Assembly (NCBI GenBank): GCA_016858145.1
Contig: JAEHOE010000016.1
Span: 682,001 to 746,000, forward strand
Source of the DNA: Edaphochlamys debaryana
Taxonomy: Eukaryota; Chlorophyta; Chlorophyceae; Chlamydomonadales
Length of the DNA stretch: 64,000 bases
Reading direction: 5' to 3'
How positions within the stretch are numbered: the first letter of the stretch is position 1; each line of letters opens with the position of its first letter. This document shows, one piece after another, positions 1 through 10,791 of the stretch. A program made the translations under genes and the position numbers. The notes under the pieces are model-generated. The model saw only the letters and a program-made list of their open reading frames with translations. It ran no database searches and was not told the origin of the DNA.

Positions 1-3000
1 GCCGAAGTAGTAATAGTCTTGGAAGATGTTGCCCCACCACTGCGTGATGAGTGGGATGTTGCGGGCGACAATCTGCGCATCCAGCAGCGCCTGCAGCTGG
101 TTGCACAGGGGGAAGCCCACGATAGCCACGGCGTTGTCGTAGTAGCCCCAAAAGTCAAACTGGGGATGGCGGTATGGAGGGTCGGGTGCAAGGCAGGGGT
201 GAGGAGGAATGTGATGATTGGCAAGGGTGGAAAGGCAGGGAAAGGGTTGAGCCCCGTCGTCCCCCCCAGGGGGCCCCATGTTCGAGTGTGGCCCCGTGGA
301 GCCCTCAACCCTCTCCACTACCAGCCCACCGCACCACGGCATGCAGACTCGCACCCGGCAATTAATCCGTTTTAATCGCACGGTGAGGTTCATGCCGTGC
401 GGCTTTTTAGAAAGAGGCGCGGAGGACCGCATGCACAGCTGCTCTTAATGCAACCAACACCGGCATGCGACCCCTAGTCACTCACGTTGTAGGTGAATTA
501 CCACTCCTGCGGTGGCTCAGGCGGTGACGGCCACAATGGGGGTAACGGAGGGTCCGGAGGTGGTGCGGGGGGTAACGGGGGGTCCGGAGGTGGTGCCGGG
601 GGCGACGGTGGGCTTGGCGGGCACTCTGTGGATAGGCAGAGTGAAGCGCTTGGAGCGAGTCGAGCGGCGGACAGGCAGCCATTCTTGTGTTAGAAATGAC
701 GCGATACAGGGCTGCGGCCAGCGGGCAGACAAGCTCCCGGCCCCGCTTAAGGGGGAGAGAGTCCATTGTGTTAGCCAGGTATCTGGGCAGGGGCGCAGAA
801 GTTCCAGAACGTATGGACTGTTTCTCGACGGCCCGCCTGTCACGATGGATACGCGAATGCCTCGGCTAACGATAGGCCAAGTGGCCGCTCAGAAACGGGG
901 CTTGACAAGGCTTGACACGAAGGTCTTCAAGCGTGCCCAGGCCGACCCCAGCCGACCCAGGCCCCGGGTGGCGGCCGCCCCCGGGTGGCGGCCGCCCCCG
1001 GGTGGTGGCCCCGGGTGGCGGCCGCACCCCTAAAACGACTTCGCCGCGCCCGAATTATCGTTAGAATTGAGTGCATAGCTAAGTAGAAGGCACGGCACAC
1101 AAAAACTTCAGGGTTACCTGCGACCCGCGTCAATCGTGGGTTCTGGCATGTGGTCGCGGTCCTCACTTTGCGCTCGAAGTACGTACAATGATGCCACAGA
1201 ACCTATATTATACAATCGCGACATGCTTCGGGCCCCGTTGGCGCAGTTCACGGTGACGGCATGTTTGATCAGTCGCGGTCTTGAAGGCAACTTCCCGCGG
1301 TGGCGCCTACTGCACGCAAGTGCCGCTACTAAGATCAAGTCACTACGCCTTGCGCTGGGTCAATCCATGCACTTCGCCGCAATGACATGTCGCGGCCTCG
1401 GCCTCCACGCCACGTGCCTCTGGCGCGGCGCTTGAGGCACATTGAGCTCATTAGAGCAGCTCCAATGATACTATATGGGGCGGGGACCCTTTGCAACAGG
1501 CGGTAGTCGCCCCAGAGGTGCCATGCCTGCACGCCCTACTCCGTGCTGGTGTTGCCCCCACCCTCTCCCACGTCGCCCACCCCGATGAGGCTGCTAACCC
1601 AATAACGCTGGGCATGCAGGCACGCCCGTGGGCTCATAAGAGCAGTTATAGCAATAATATGAGGCGCGGAGGCCCTTTGCTGGACAGTTGGCAGCGGCCC
1701 CGGAGATGCCGTGCGTGCACGTCCCTCACGTCCCACCGCCCGCTCGCTCCTGCCCGCGCTGGTGTTGCCCCAACCCTCCAAAAGGACGCCCCAACCCATT
1801 CAAGCCGCTCATCCATATACTGGGCTCAGGTGCCAAGTCGCTATCGTTCCTGCAGATAGGGGCTTCTTGAGGTTCAGAACCTTCCCACCTTACATCTATG
1901 TACGGCGCCTATCTATGTACGGCAGGGGTTTCTCTGGTTCCGTCAGAAACGTTGTGGATGCCCACAGTTTCCCTGCCGCCTGTCTTTTGCAAAGTCTCGG
2001 AGATGTCCTAATGTAAGACCTCAGACAGGCTGCTGCCGTCCGCTCAAATCACAGTGGAAAGCTGCGTGTATACCGCATGCAAATGCAGGAGCTCCGAGGA
2101 GCAGCGGCTCACCTTCGGGCGGCTGATACTGTAGGCTAATTGGGGTGCTCTCGCCTCCCGTGGAAATGGTTGGCAGGATGCCCGTGTTTGCGCACGTCTG
2201 TGTGGGCACGGCGGCGCTCCCGGCATCACACCACCGCCACTGCTCCATCTGCCCATCGGCGCTCACACAAGCTAGCAGGATAATAACGACACTTACAAGC
2301 AGGTTGTTGTAAAGTGGCCAAAGCACTTCCTCATAAGCTCCGTTGGTCCTGCGTTGATACACGACGGGACACAGCGCAGGCAGAGCGTGAGGTGAAGCGC
2401 AGGCACGCACCGTACTATTCGTACTTGTGGCGCAAACTCACGAGTCCATCCACGGCACAAACTTCTCTTCTAGGTCGTTGCTCATAATGTACACGTTGAC
2501 GTTGCAGGACCCGGGGCCAATGTCTGGAAGGAAGCTCCCCTGCAGGTCAACTGGTGGTTGGTCGGGGGGTGCCATGTCTGGGCCGAGCGCCAGCGTAATG
2601 CCTCGGGCATCCAGCTGTGCGAGGAAGTTGTCCTTCATCGTGCTGCAAAGCAGGTTGAAGCCGTCGAACCAGTCCCCGGCGAAGGCGCCGTAATAATTGA
2701 ACTGTCAGGGCGTCCGTCGTGCGCGCGTGACAGGGGGGACAAGCACGGGTGGGTTCGTTGGGTGGATACGGAGGTTTCGGATGAGACTCAAGCCGAAGAG
2801 AGGCACATGCAGCACAGCACTCCTTTATACTGTTTGGTGAGAAGCTTGCGCACGCTTGGCTCACATTGTAGTAAAGTCGCACTGTAGCGGCAGCACAGGG
2901 TAATCAGCAGGAACGCGGGCGGTAGAGAAGGTGTGAGCCGATTGCTTGATAATCTGCTCCGAAGGTAGGCACACGCCTGCCAGTAGGCTAGCATTGAATC

Positions 3001-4496
3001 CACCACACCATCCCGCGCTTATCAGTCACGCACCTGGGATGGGAGGCGGTGATGGAGGGGGTGGGTCGGGCGACGCGGGCGGTGATGGAGGGGGTGGGTC
3101 GGGCGACGCGAGCGGTGATGGAGGGGGTGGGTCGGGTGGCGGTGATGGAGGGGGTGGGTCGGGAGGCGGTGATGGAGGGGGTGGGTCAGGAGGCGGTGAG
3201 GGAGGGGGTGAGCTGGGCGGCGGAGGCGGTGAGGGAAGGGGTGGATCGGGCGGCGGAGGCGGTGAGGGAGGGGGCGGATCGGGCGGCGGAGGCGGTGAGG
3301 GAGGGGGCGGATCGGGCGGCGGAGGCGGTGAGGGAGGGGGCGGATCGGGCGGCGGGGGCGGTGAGGGAGGGGGCGGATCGGGCGGCGGAGGCGGCGAAGG
3401 AGGGGGTGGGCTGGGCGGTGGAGGCGGCGGTGATGGCGGGGGTGGGCTGGGCGGCGGGGGCGGTGATGGAGGGGGTGGGCTGGGCGGCGGTGGCGGTGAG
3501 GGAGGGGGTGGGCTGGGCGGTGGAGGCGGCGGTGATGGAGGGGGTGGCCTGGGCGGCGGTGGCGGTGAGGGAGGGGGTGGCCTGGGCGGCGGAGGCGGCG
3601 AGGGAGGGGGTGGGCTGGGCGGTGGAGGCGGCGGTGATGGCGGGGGTGGGCTCGGCGGCGGAGGCGGTGATGGAGGGGGTGGCCTGGGCGGCGGTGGCGG
3701 TGAGGGAGGGGGTGGCCTGGGCGGCGGAGGCGGCGAGGGAGGGGGTGGGCTGGGCGGTGGAGGCGGCGGTGATGGCGGGGGTGGGCTCGGCGGCGGAGGC
3801 GGTGGGCTGGGGGGCGGTGACAGCTTGCTCGCTTGACCTGTGCAGAGGATGGGGGCGGCCGCGTCCGTTGGCCTCGTGGTAATGTCAGGGCAGGGCGCAG
3901 CGAGCGTTTGAACGGAGTCCTCCGCCTTCAGCCCCGGCCCCATCCAGTCTCGTCCTTGCTTTCTGGCCAGGGCCTGGCTGGGCCTCATCCCTGCTGCTAG
4001 TCCGTGTCCCAACCGCCGCGGATGCACGTACGCATGCGCCAGCCGGGCAAACAGCAGGCAGTGGCGCAGCGACGACGCAAGAGCGAGGAGCGAGTGCTGT
4101 CAGGTAGGAGTGCAGTCTTGAGGCGCCGGCCGCTGCCGGAGTGCCGGGGAGCGCGCACCAGCGACGCTTCAGCGTGTCAGCGGATTGGAAACCACGCCTC
4201 CGCCAGCTTGGCCGCCAGGCCGGGCGCAGAGCGTTCCGCAGCGATCGTCGAACTTACCAGGCGCGACGCAGGTGTTGCCCACCAGTATCAGTCCATTAGG
4301 GCATGTTGAGCCCGGAGCAGCTGCACGAGGGGCGCCCGAACGAAGAGCATCAGCCGCAACATTCAACTGCAGACCCCTCTGATGACAGCCCTCCGCGAGC
4401 CGGGCACTTGCCTTGCAGATCTCGAGCTCTCGCCCCGGAGCACGCGAATGCGAGCACAAGCAGCCCGGCGTACACGTGTAGCGCGATGGGCGCCAT
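1..4496 (-). CDS. Secreted hydroxyproline-rich wall-type glycoprotein, partial at left edge
   Basis: Likely start ATG at 4496 opens a textbook signal peptide (MAPIALHVYAGLLVLAFACS, Ala-rich cleavage region after it). Supported exons, 5' to 3': a segment ending at 4258 with a Cys-bounded motif (CPNGLILVGNTC), 3837-3034 (a roughly 250-residue Ser-Pro rod), a 17-nt microexon 2881-2865, 2701-2442, 2348-2297 and 2248-2113; the last visible exon is 159-1. Phases agree from 4258 to 2113. The exon at 2701 begins FNYYGAFAGDW and the one at 159 begins FDFWGYYDNAV; both continue into a Cys followed by a long amphipathic Leu-rich stretch, so they look like copies of one domain. Rods of this kind are hydroxylated and glycosylated in volvocine cell-wall and matrix proteins (pherophorin-like architecture), but I do not recognise the globular domain. 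The junction between the signal-peptide exon and the exon ending at 4258, and all exons between 2113 and 159, are unresolved. Confidence 0.55.
160..2112. other. Unresolved interior of the glycoprotein gene, with diverged repeats
   Basis: Exons of the minus-strand glycoprotein must lie here, but I could not join any with consistent phase. A possible donor after a codon pair for Tyr-Asn is at about 487, preceded by an in-frame stop. Other content: a short tandem array of CCCCGGGTGGCGGCCGC units at about 960-1028, and two diverged copies of a block of about 110-145 nt at 1453-1565 and 1634-1777. Each copy has a GAGCAG..ATGATACTATATGG-like start, then ..CCCTTTGC, then GCTGGTGTTGCCCC near its end. 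No transposase-like frame is visible. Confidence 0.4.
3034..3837 (-). repeat. Minisatellite encoding the (Ser-Pro)n rod
   Basis: One 804-nt exon made almost wholly of GGAGGC/GGTGGG-type repeats on the plus strand, read on the minus strand as SPPPP, SPPPPPP, DPPPP and RPPPP blocks. The blocks fall into higher-order units repeated with few differences (for example 3418-3610 against 3611-3800), which suggests recent unequal exchange. Variation keeps the reading frame. The Asp-containing blocks cluster at the C-terminal side and the Arg-containing blocks in the middle. Confidence 0.85.
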
Positions 4497-6475
4497 GTGC
4501 GTGCAGCAGCCCAGGCACAGACGCAGCCACAGGGCTGAACGGAGCCCGAGCCCCGTGGCAAGTGGAAAGGGCTGTGGTAAGTGGTCAGTGTATGGGCTAG
4601 CAAGTGCGGTTTGTTCGGAAACAATTGGGATTGCGACAGGGCTTGCACGACAGTTCCGCGTCGCGCGTGGAGAACTCGCTACGTGGCCCCATGTCCGAAC
4701 ATGTTTCGGTCACACCTTTCGGTACCCGAACGCGACGAGCATGTGTCGGCGGCATTGCCTTGGCGCCTTCGGCCGTTAACGGCCGCAACGCGTTGCAAGC
4801 CCGCGACGTCGCGCGTAGTATTCAAAGCCGAGCCAGTGCCGTGCTGCTTTGAATCCGTCTGCTCGACGTTTGGGGGGCACGACGGCATGGGTTGGGAACG
4901 CCTGCATGCCGGGGGCCCGGGACGCAATTCGGCTGCGAGCGAGGCTGCCCTGGCCCAGAAAGAATTGCACACAGCAAAAGAGCAACGCTTCGATCTCGCC
5001 GCCGGCTGGGCGTGCATCACAGCAGGGGTGATCATTACAGGGGGAGGGCAAGAAAGCCCAGGCCGAGGGTGGGCCCAGGGGGGCCCCGTGGGCCTCGTCC
5101 TCCGGGGCCCATGCCTCCGCCAATTCCTGTGCCGTATGACCTGCTGACCGAGTTCACCGCCAGAGACCGGTCGCGCTGGCACAGTCGCAAAGCTGCGATG
5201 GACAGCTGCTCCGCTTGTTAGGTGTCTTGCTCATCCTTCCTGCCTCAGGCGTCAACATCGGGTGTTCATTAGATAATAAGGGTTTGAAGGTTTGGTATGC
5301 AGAGCGGAGTCTGGTGGCTGCGCGGAGCTGGTTGGCACGTTTGGCGCTTTACAGCCTTGCTGCCAGCACGTAGCACGTCCTTAGGGTACCCGTTATGGTT
5401 GGGGGCCTTCCGCAGCTGGTCGGCAGCAGGTTGGTGCGCCGAATCCGGGCGCGAGGATGGCGCTCGGTGAATTCACGCTCGGCGAGCATACGAACAGCCA
5501 GGGCGGCCATTGAGTATGTACACTATAGCTGTGCGCAAAGGTTTTGGCGAAAGACGGCGATGTAAGATCAACCGGCCCCGACCGTTGCGGCCGTGCTGTT
5601 ACCCCCGAGAGTCCCCCTCCCTTCCTGGTAGCCCCCTCACCGCCCCCGAGTTTCTATCACGTCGGGGAGCAATCCATAGATCCTCTTCTTGGTTGCCAAG
5701 CTCTGCACTCTTATTGAAGGAGGCGTGCGGGCGTCGTGCGCGGTGGGTCCCAAGAGGGCTGGCACAGACATAGACAACGGGGCATAGTGCCGCGGAGTCG
5801 TGGCGTCGCATTTCGTTGGCCGACGCAAAAAGCCTGTGACGCGTAGCACAGAGGGGCACAGGAGAGCCATCTGCAGAAGAGAGCCCGCGCAGACCTCGGA
5901 CACCATCTCACTAGAGCTGTTTGGAGGGCCACTTTACTGAGCAAGGGCTCGCCCGGAAGGGCTGCATGTGCTCTTGACTCACGGTAGATGGAGGGATGCC
6001 ATCATGCCAACCCTTGCCAACCATACATGCAGGGGGGCAGGAAAGCGGGTCGCTCAGGGCTCTCGCTCAACCCATCCCCTTCTGGAGGCGGTCCCTGCTG
6101 TGTACCGACTGTACCCATCACATCCTGGCACCACCATGCCACGAGGCCGGGGGCAGTGGCGGGAGAACTGGGGGAGCCAGGCGTTGAGGCCCTGTGCGTG
6201 GCAGCGGGCGGGGGGGGGTAGGCTAGCTCGGGTGCAGCGCACGGCGATGGCGTCACATATACCTCCCACCCCTTTGCGCCGCGCTCGCACCGCTCTCGCC
6301 ACTCGCTAGCGCTATATCACCACGCACCTCCAGCAGCACACGACCGCGACGATCCTCCACCAGTCGCAGCCGTCAAAGCCAACGCCAGCTAGCGCTCCTC
6401 GCTCGGGACCAGCTCTCGGCCGCCGCCCCTCGCTCCATCCGCGCCCTGCCTCCGCTAGCGCCCAGCTAGCAACTG
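4497..6475. other. Gap between divergent genes, no supported gene
   Basis: This is the upstream region of both the minus-strand glycoprotein and the plus-strand SDR gene. Several frames stay open for 150-190 codons on both strands (for example 4581-5147), but their composition is that of random GC-rich DNA and I find no splice-consistent extension or recognisable motif. The last 170 nt before 6476 are C-rich and probably form the 5' leader of the SDR gene. Confidence 0.4.
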
Positions 6476-9400
6476 ATGTCAGCGATGGAGGTGGAGGCCC
6501 AGCCGGGCGCCAAGGACATGTGAGGCCGCGGGCCCGCGGGCGCACGGGCTGCGGGCGCGCGGCGGCGGTGCACCACCCCGCGGGTCTGGGGTGCTTGCCG
6601 CCACAGCTGCCTCCCTACGGTACCTCGAGCCGCATTGCCGCCGCCGCTCCATCACACACGTCGCTCGGCTGCACCCTCAGCCCCTCGCGCCCCCCGCCCG
6701 CCGCTCCTCGCACCCTTCAGGCCCGAGACCGCCCTGTCCCCCCCTCCCGAGGTGATCCGCCCCGGCTACAAGGGCTCGGCCAAGCTCAAGGGCAAAGTGG
6801 CCATCGTCACGGGTGGGGCTTGGGGGGGAGGAGAGGGGGGAGGGAGAGGGGAGGCGGAGGGAGGGGGGGAGGGGTCAGGGGAGGGAGGGGGAGGAGGCGC
6901 AGGGAGGGGTAGAAGGAGAGAAGGGAGGGGTCAGGGGAGGGAGGGGGAGGGAAGGGAAGGAGGCGTCTGGAGGATAGGACGGGGCCCCTCTTCCGCCGTC
7001 CTTGACCCGCCGTCGACTGCCCGCTCGTTCCGCCTCCCTCATCCCCCGCCCCTCCTCCCCCCGGGGCCCCCCTTCAGGCGCCGACTCCGGCATTGGCCGC
7101 TCCGTGGCGGTCCACTTTGCTCGCGAGGGCTGCGCGGCCGTGGTGGTGTGCTACCACAGCCACACGGAGGACGCGGAGGAGACCAAGCGCATGGTCATCG
7201 AGGAGGGCACGGCGTGAGTACCGGTGGTGCCGATTACTGTGGGTTGAGGGCTTTAGCATGGGAGGATAACGGGGTGCGTGGGCAGCAGTCGTCCACCACA
7301 GCTCGCTCGACCACGAATAGAGACTTAACCCTTGGTCGTGCCCCCCGCCCCCCCCCCCAGCTGCAAGATCATGGGCGGGGACGTGGGCGACAGCGCCTTC
7401 TGCAACAGCATCATCGAGGAGACCATCAAGGTGGGTGCGGGCGGGGGTGTTGAGGGGTAGAGCGAGGGGAGCGGAGTCCAGTAGTTAAAGGGTCGGAGTC
7501 ATGGCGCCATGCCGGATTAGAGGAGGCTTCGGCAGCCCTGCCTCTCGTGCTCTTGCTCGAGGGGAATGGGCATGGCAGCAGCCGAGATACGGTAGATCCG
7601 AGGGCCGCGTAATCAGAGCCGAGGAAAGGGCGTGACCGGGGAGAGGGTGAGGGGCGAGATAGACCCGGGGGCCTCCTGAGAATCCGCCTCGTCACAGCAT
7701 CTCTGTATGGCTCTGTGCAGGAGTACGGCCGCATCGACGTGCTCGTCAACAACGCCGCCGAGCAGCACCCCGTTGACGACATAACTAAGGTGTGTCCGTA
7801 CGGTACGGCAGAGCGCGCACGCCCAGCAGGCACACGCCCCCAGCGCAATCGGCCTCTTCTTGCATGCGGAGCTTGCACACGACCCCCGGTTCCCGACCTC
7901 TCCACCTCCTCTCACCCGTGCCCCACCCCTCTCCACTACCGTTCGTCGAACCCAGATGGACCCGGCCACAATTCAGCGCACTTTCAAGACCAACGTGAGT
8001 CACGCAGTAGTCATGCGCTTCTCGCCCCAATCAGTTGGAGGCCTAGCTATGCACTCCGTCCCGTTGCCCGCCTGTCCCACCGCAGATCTACAGCCAGATC
8101 TACCTCTGCCGGGTGGGTGCTTGCGGTTGGGGAGGATACAGAGTGTTGGGCAAAGCGCAGTAGAGCTCGCGGGTCGGCCCCTCCCTAACCAACGCCGAGG
8201 ATCCTCGCTCTATGTCCACCCCACGCACAGGCCGCCTGGCCCCACCTCAAGCGGGGCGCCTCTATCATCAATGTGTCAAGGTGGGGCGTGCGGGGGTACG
8301 TCAACCGGGAGGGGCACTGGCACTGACAGAGAGACACGCCTTTCCTTACGTCCCGCTGGTTAATCGGGAGGGGGTCGGGGTGGGTGCCGGAGCAGTGTTG
8401 CTATCATAGTTACAAAGTTACCGAAATGTTACGGACGCTGGAACATTTCCGGCCGTTATGGCCAAAACGTTCTGGCAGAATGTATCATTTCCGCCCCAAA
8501 GGGCGCAAAAGTTCTGCCCGCCACGGAACATTTTGCCTCCGCAAGGCCCCAATGTTCTGGCCAAGGGCCCGTGACTTGGCAGTGTGGGATGCTATGCGGG
8601 GTGTAGGAGACCAAGCCAGGGCCTGCCAGGGGTGGGTAGCTGAGGTGACGGGGCGCAGGGGGGGCGGGAGGGGCAGGTGTGACCAGGGCCCCACCACCGC
8701 CGCATCCAAACTCTCTGGGGGTCCGCCGGAAGGTGTTCTGGCCGTAACATTTTGACCCCTAGCGGCGAGAAAGTTCTGTCCGCCACGTAACATTCTTGCC
8801 CAGCCGGCCAGGAAAGTTCTGGGATTTCAGAAACCTTCGCCACGGAAGATAGCAATACTGTGCCGGCGGAGGTTCTGGCTGCTTGATGCGTCTGGGGTGG
8901 CCGGGGGGCCGAGACTCGGGGGAGGGCGCACATGGGTATGCCATTGCACTCCCCGCTTGTTTCCCTCCTCTCCCCGCCCCACTCCCCCCCCCCGTCCCTT
9001 CCAGCGTCAACGCCTACAAGGGCCACGGCACGCTGCTCGACTACACCGCCACCAAGGGGGCCATCACGGCCTTCAGTCGGGCGCTGGCCCTGAGCGCCGT
9101 CAGCAGCGGTGGGTCCTGCTGAGGGGAGAGACGTCGGTGGGGCGGTGGGCGGAGGCGGGGCTGTGGGGTGTCTTCGCGAAAGAGGGAGGGAGGCGGGGGC
9201 TGGGGCGGGAGGAGGGGCGGGCTGCCCATGTAGGGCGGGGGCCCCGCTGGCCTCGGGCTTGCCACCTCCGTCCCAACGGCCCGCGCCTTCACGCCCCGCC
9301 CTATCTACAGCCCCGCGCATGCGCCAAGGCCACCGTTTGGACGATCCTTCGTTTGTTGGATCACGTCATGATACGTGCCCCAGCCATACCCCGTTGGGAA

Positions 9401-9975
9401 TCTCCTTGGCCCCCTTTGCCGATACCTCGCGTGTAGCAGCAAACAACCTCGCTCCCCCTCTGCCATGTTGCCCGCAGGCATCCGGGTCAACTCGGTGGCC
9501 CCTGGGCCCATCTGGACCCCCCTCATCCCCTCCACAATGGACACCAAGGCAAGGGGGGAAGGGACTCAAGGGAGGCAGGGGGGCAGCTAGAAGGAGAGGT
9601 AGGGCCCTAGGTACGGATGCATGAAGGAAACCCAGCCACCCGCACGCCGCACGCACGCTTCCCGCCGTGCATCCCCTCAGCTTCAAGCTAGCAAGTTGCT
9701 ACGCATGGTCAACCCAGCACGTGGTCTGACCCTCTCAGCTGGCGGGCTTTAGCTCTATTTCGTGCAGCCATCCCACTTCCCATCTTTCTCCTGCCTCCCC
9801 TCGCTTCATGGATTCTCCCCGACAGAAGGAGGACTTCGGCAAGGCCACGCCCATGCAGCGCCCCGGCGAGCCGGCCGAGGTGGCGCCCTCCTTGGTGTTC
9901 CTGGCCTCGGAGGACGCCAGCTACATATCGGGACAGGCGCTGCACCCCAACGGGGGCCGCGTCGTCAACGCCTAA
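6476..9975 (+). CDS. Short-chain dehydrogenase/reductase (glucose/ribitol dehydrogenase or aldehyde reductase type)
   Basis: Eleven exons give 283 residues with every phase consistent: 6476-6519, 6721-6812, 7078-7213, 7361-7430, 7721-7789, 7956-7994, 8086-8112, 8231-8280, 9005-9108, 9478-9548, 9826-9975. The product is a classical SDR: cofactor motif TGADSGIG at residues 45-52 (split by intron 2), NNAA at about 124-127, the catalytic Ser at 176 (INVSS) and Tyr189-x3-Lys193 (YTATK). The leader before the Rossmann fold, with PPPEVIRPGYKGSAKLKGKV, matches the plant and bacterial group that includes NADPH-dependent aldehyde reductase/glucose-ribitol dehydrogenase homologues. It probably reduces small aldehydes or oxidises polyols with NAD(P). 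The N-terminus shows no clear transit peptide. Intron 10 starts with GC (GCAAGG) instead of GT. The 3' end is partly duplicated about 100 nt downstream. Confidence 0.9.
8400..8880. repeat. Diverged repeat block inside SDR intron 8
   Basis: The 724-nt intron 8281-9004 is the longest of the gene. It carries repeated words such as GTTCTGGCC, AAAGTTCTG and GAACATTT. The best pair is 8507-8537 and 8770-8800 (both AAAGTTCTGYCCGCCACGKA followed by ACATTTTGCC or ACATTCTTGCC). The AT-richer composition differs from the flanking intron, so it may be an inserted, decayed element. No coding frame is visible. Confidence 0.5.
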
Positions 9976-10791
9976 CGGCCTAAGGGATGAGGCTCAGGGC
10001 GGTGCGGGAGGCGTAGAGGCGGGAGGCGTAGATGCTGTCTGTGAGTTGCTTGTCAACGGGGGCCGCGTCGTCAATGCCTAGAGCGCTGGACGGCGTGGGC
10101 GCTGGATGTCTGGAGCCCAGGAGGATGCCGGCGTGATCCGTGTGCTGTGCGCTGAGCGATGCATGGCTGAGTCCTGAGTGCCGTACGCACGGCATACATG
10201 CCGTACGGCGAGGTCGTAACCGTAGAGCATAGGGCAGCGACGGCGGTGTCACCTCGCTCGCACCTCGCATTGCAGAGTGCTTGGGGACGGAGTTCGGAGG
10301 GGCAGTGTTTAGAGCGAGATTGAGATTGGAGGGCTTGTTGACACAGTGTTGCAGGTGTTGCGGCGGAAATGAGGGAGACAAGGCCCAGCGGTCGGGCCCG
10401 CGGCACTGACCCGACGCACAAGGCGGAGAGGTTTCAGGACCGAGCCCTTGGAAGGAAGTTCCACCGTTCCAGGTGTCCAGTCAGCTAGGGCCCCCGATCT
10501 CCCTATCCACGTGCCAGCTGACCCCCTGCCCACTTCAAGCACCCTGCCTGAACCCCCTTGAACGCGCAGTTGCTCAGGCCCGGAATGCCGCCTAGGCCCC
10601 CGATCGAGCGGCTGCCTTCCGCGGAGCCCCAGCGTGCCTTCCACCGCCCGGAAACGCAGGCCGCCTTGCAACGCTGCGCCCCCCGACACGCAGCACCCTC
10701 GCAACTCCCGCACCCTCACCTCCCATACATGCACGGCGTCCCAGCGGTACCCGTGCATCCGTGCATCCGTCCCCCAAAACGCGCAGCCCCC
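9976..10791. other. Convergent 3' region between the SDR and coiled-coil genes
   Basis: This is the shared 3' flank of two convergent genes. Apart from the 32-nt duplication of the SDR tail I see no gene and no clear TGTAA polyadenylation signal on either strand. Confidence 0.4.
10052..10083 (+). repeat. Downstream copy of the SDR stop-codon region
   Basis: The sequence AACGGGGGCCGCGTCGTCAA around the last codons and stop at 9951-9975 recurs at about 10056-10075 and again runs into a stop (GCCTAG instead of GCCTAA). It is a short local duplication in the 3' UTR that carries the codons for GGRVVNA and a stop. Confidence 0.75.

Noticed and set aside
2946..3882. Long plus-strand Gly-rich frames opposite the proline rod
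   Set aside because: They are the antisense of the Ser-Pro minisatellite; the minus strand has the signal peptide, splice sites and phase continuity.
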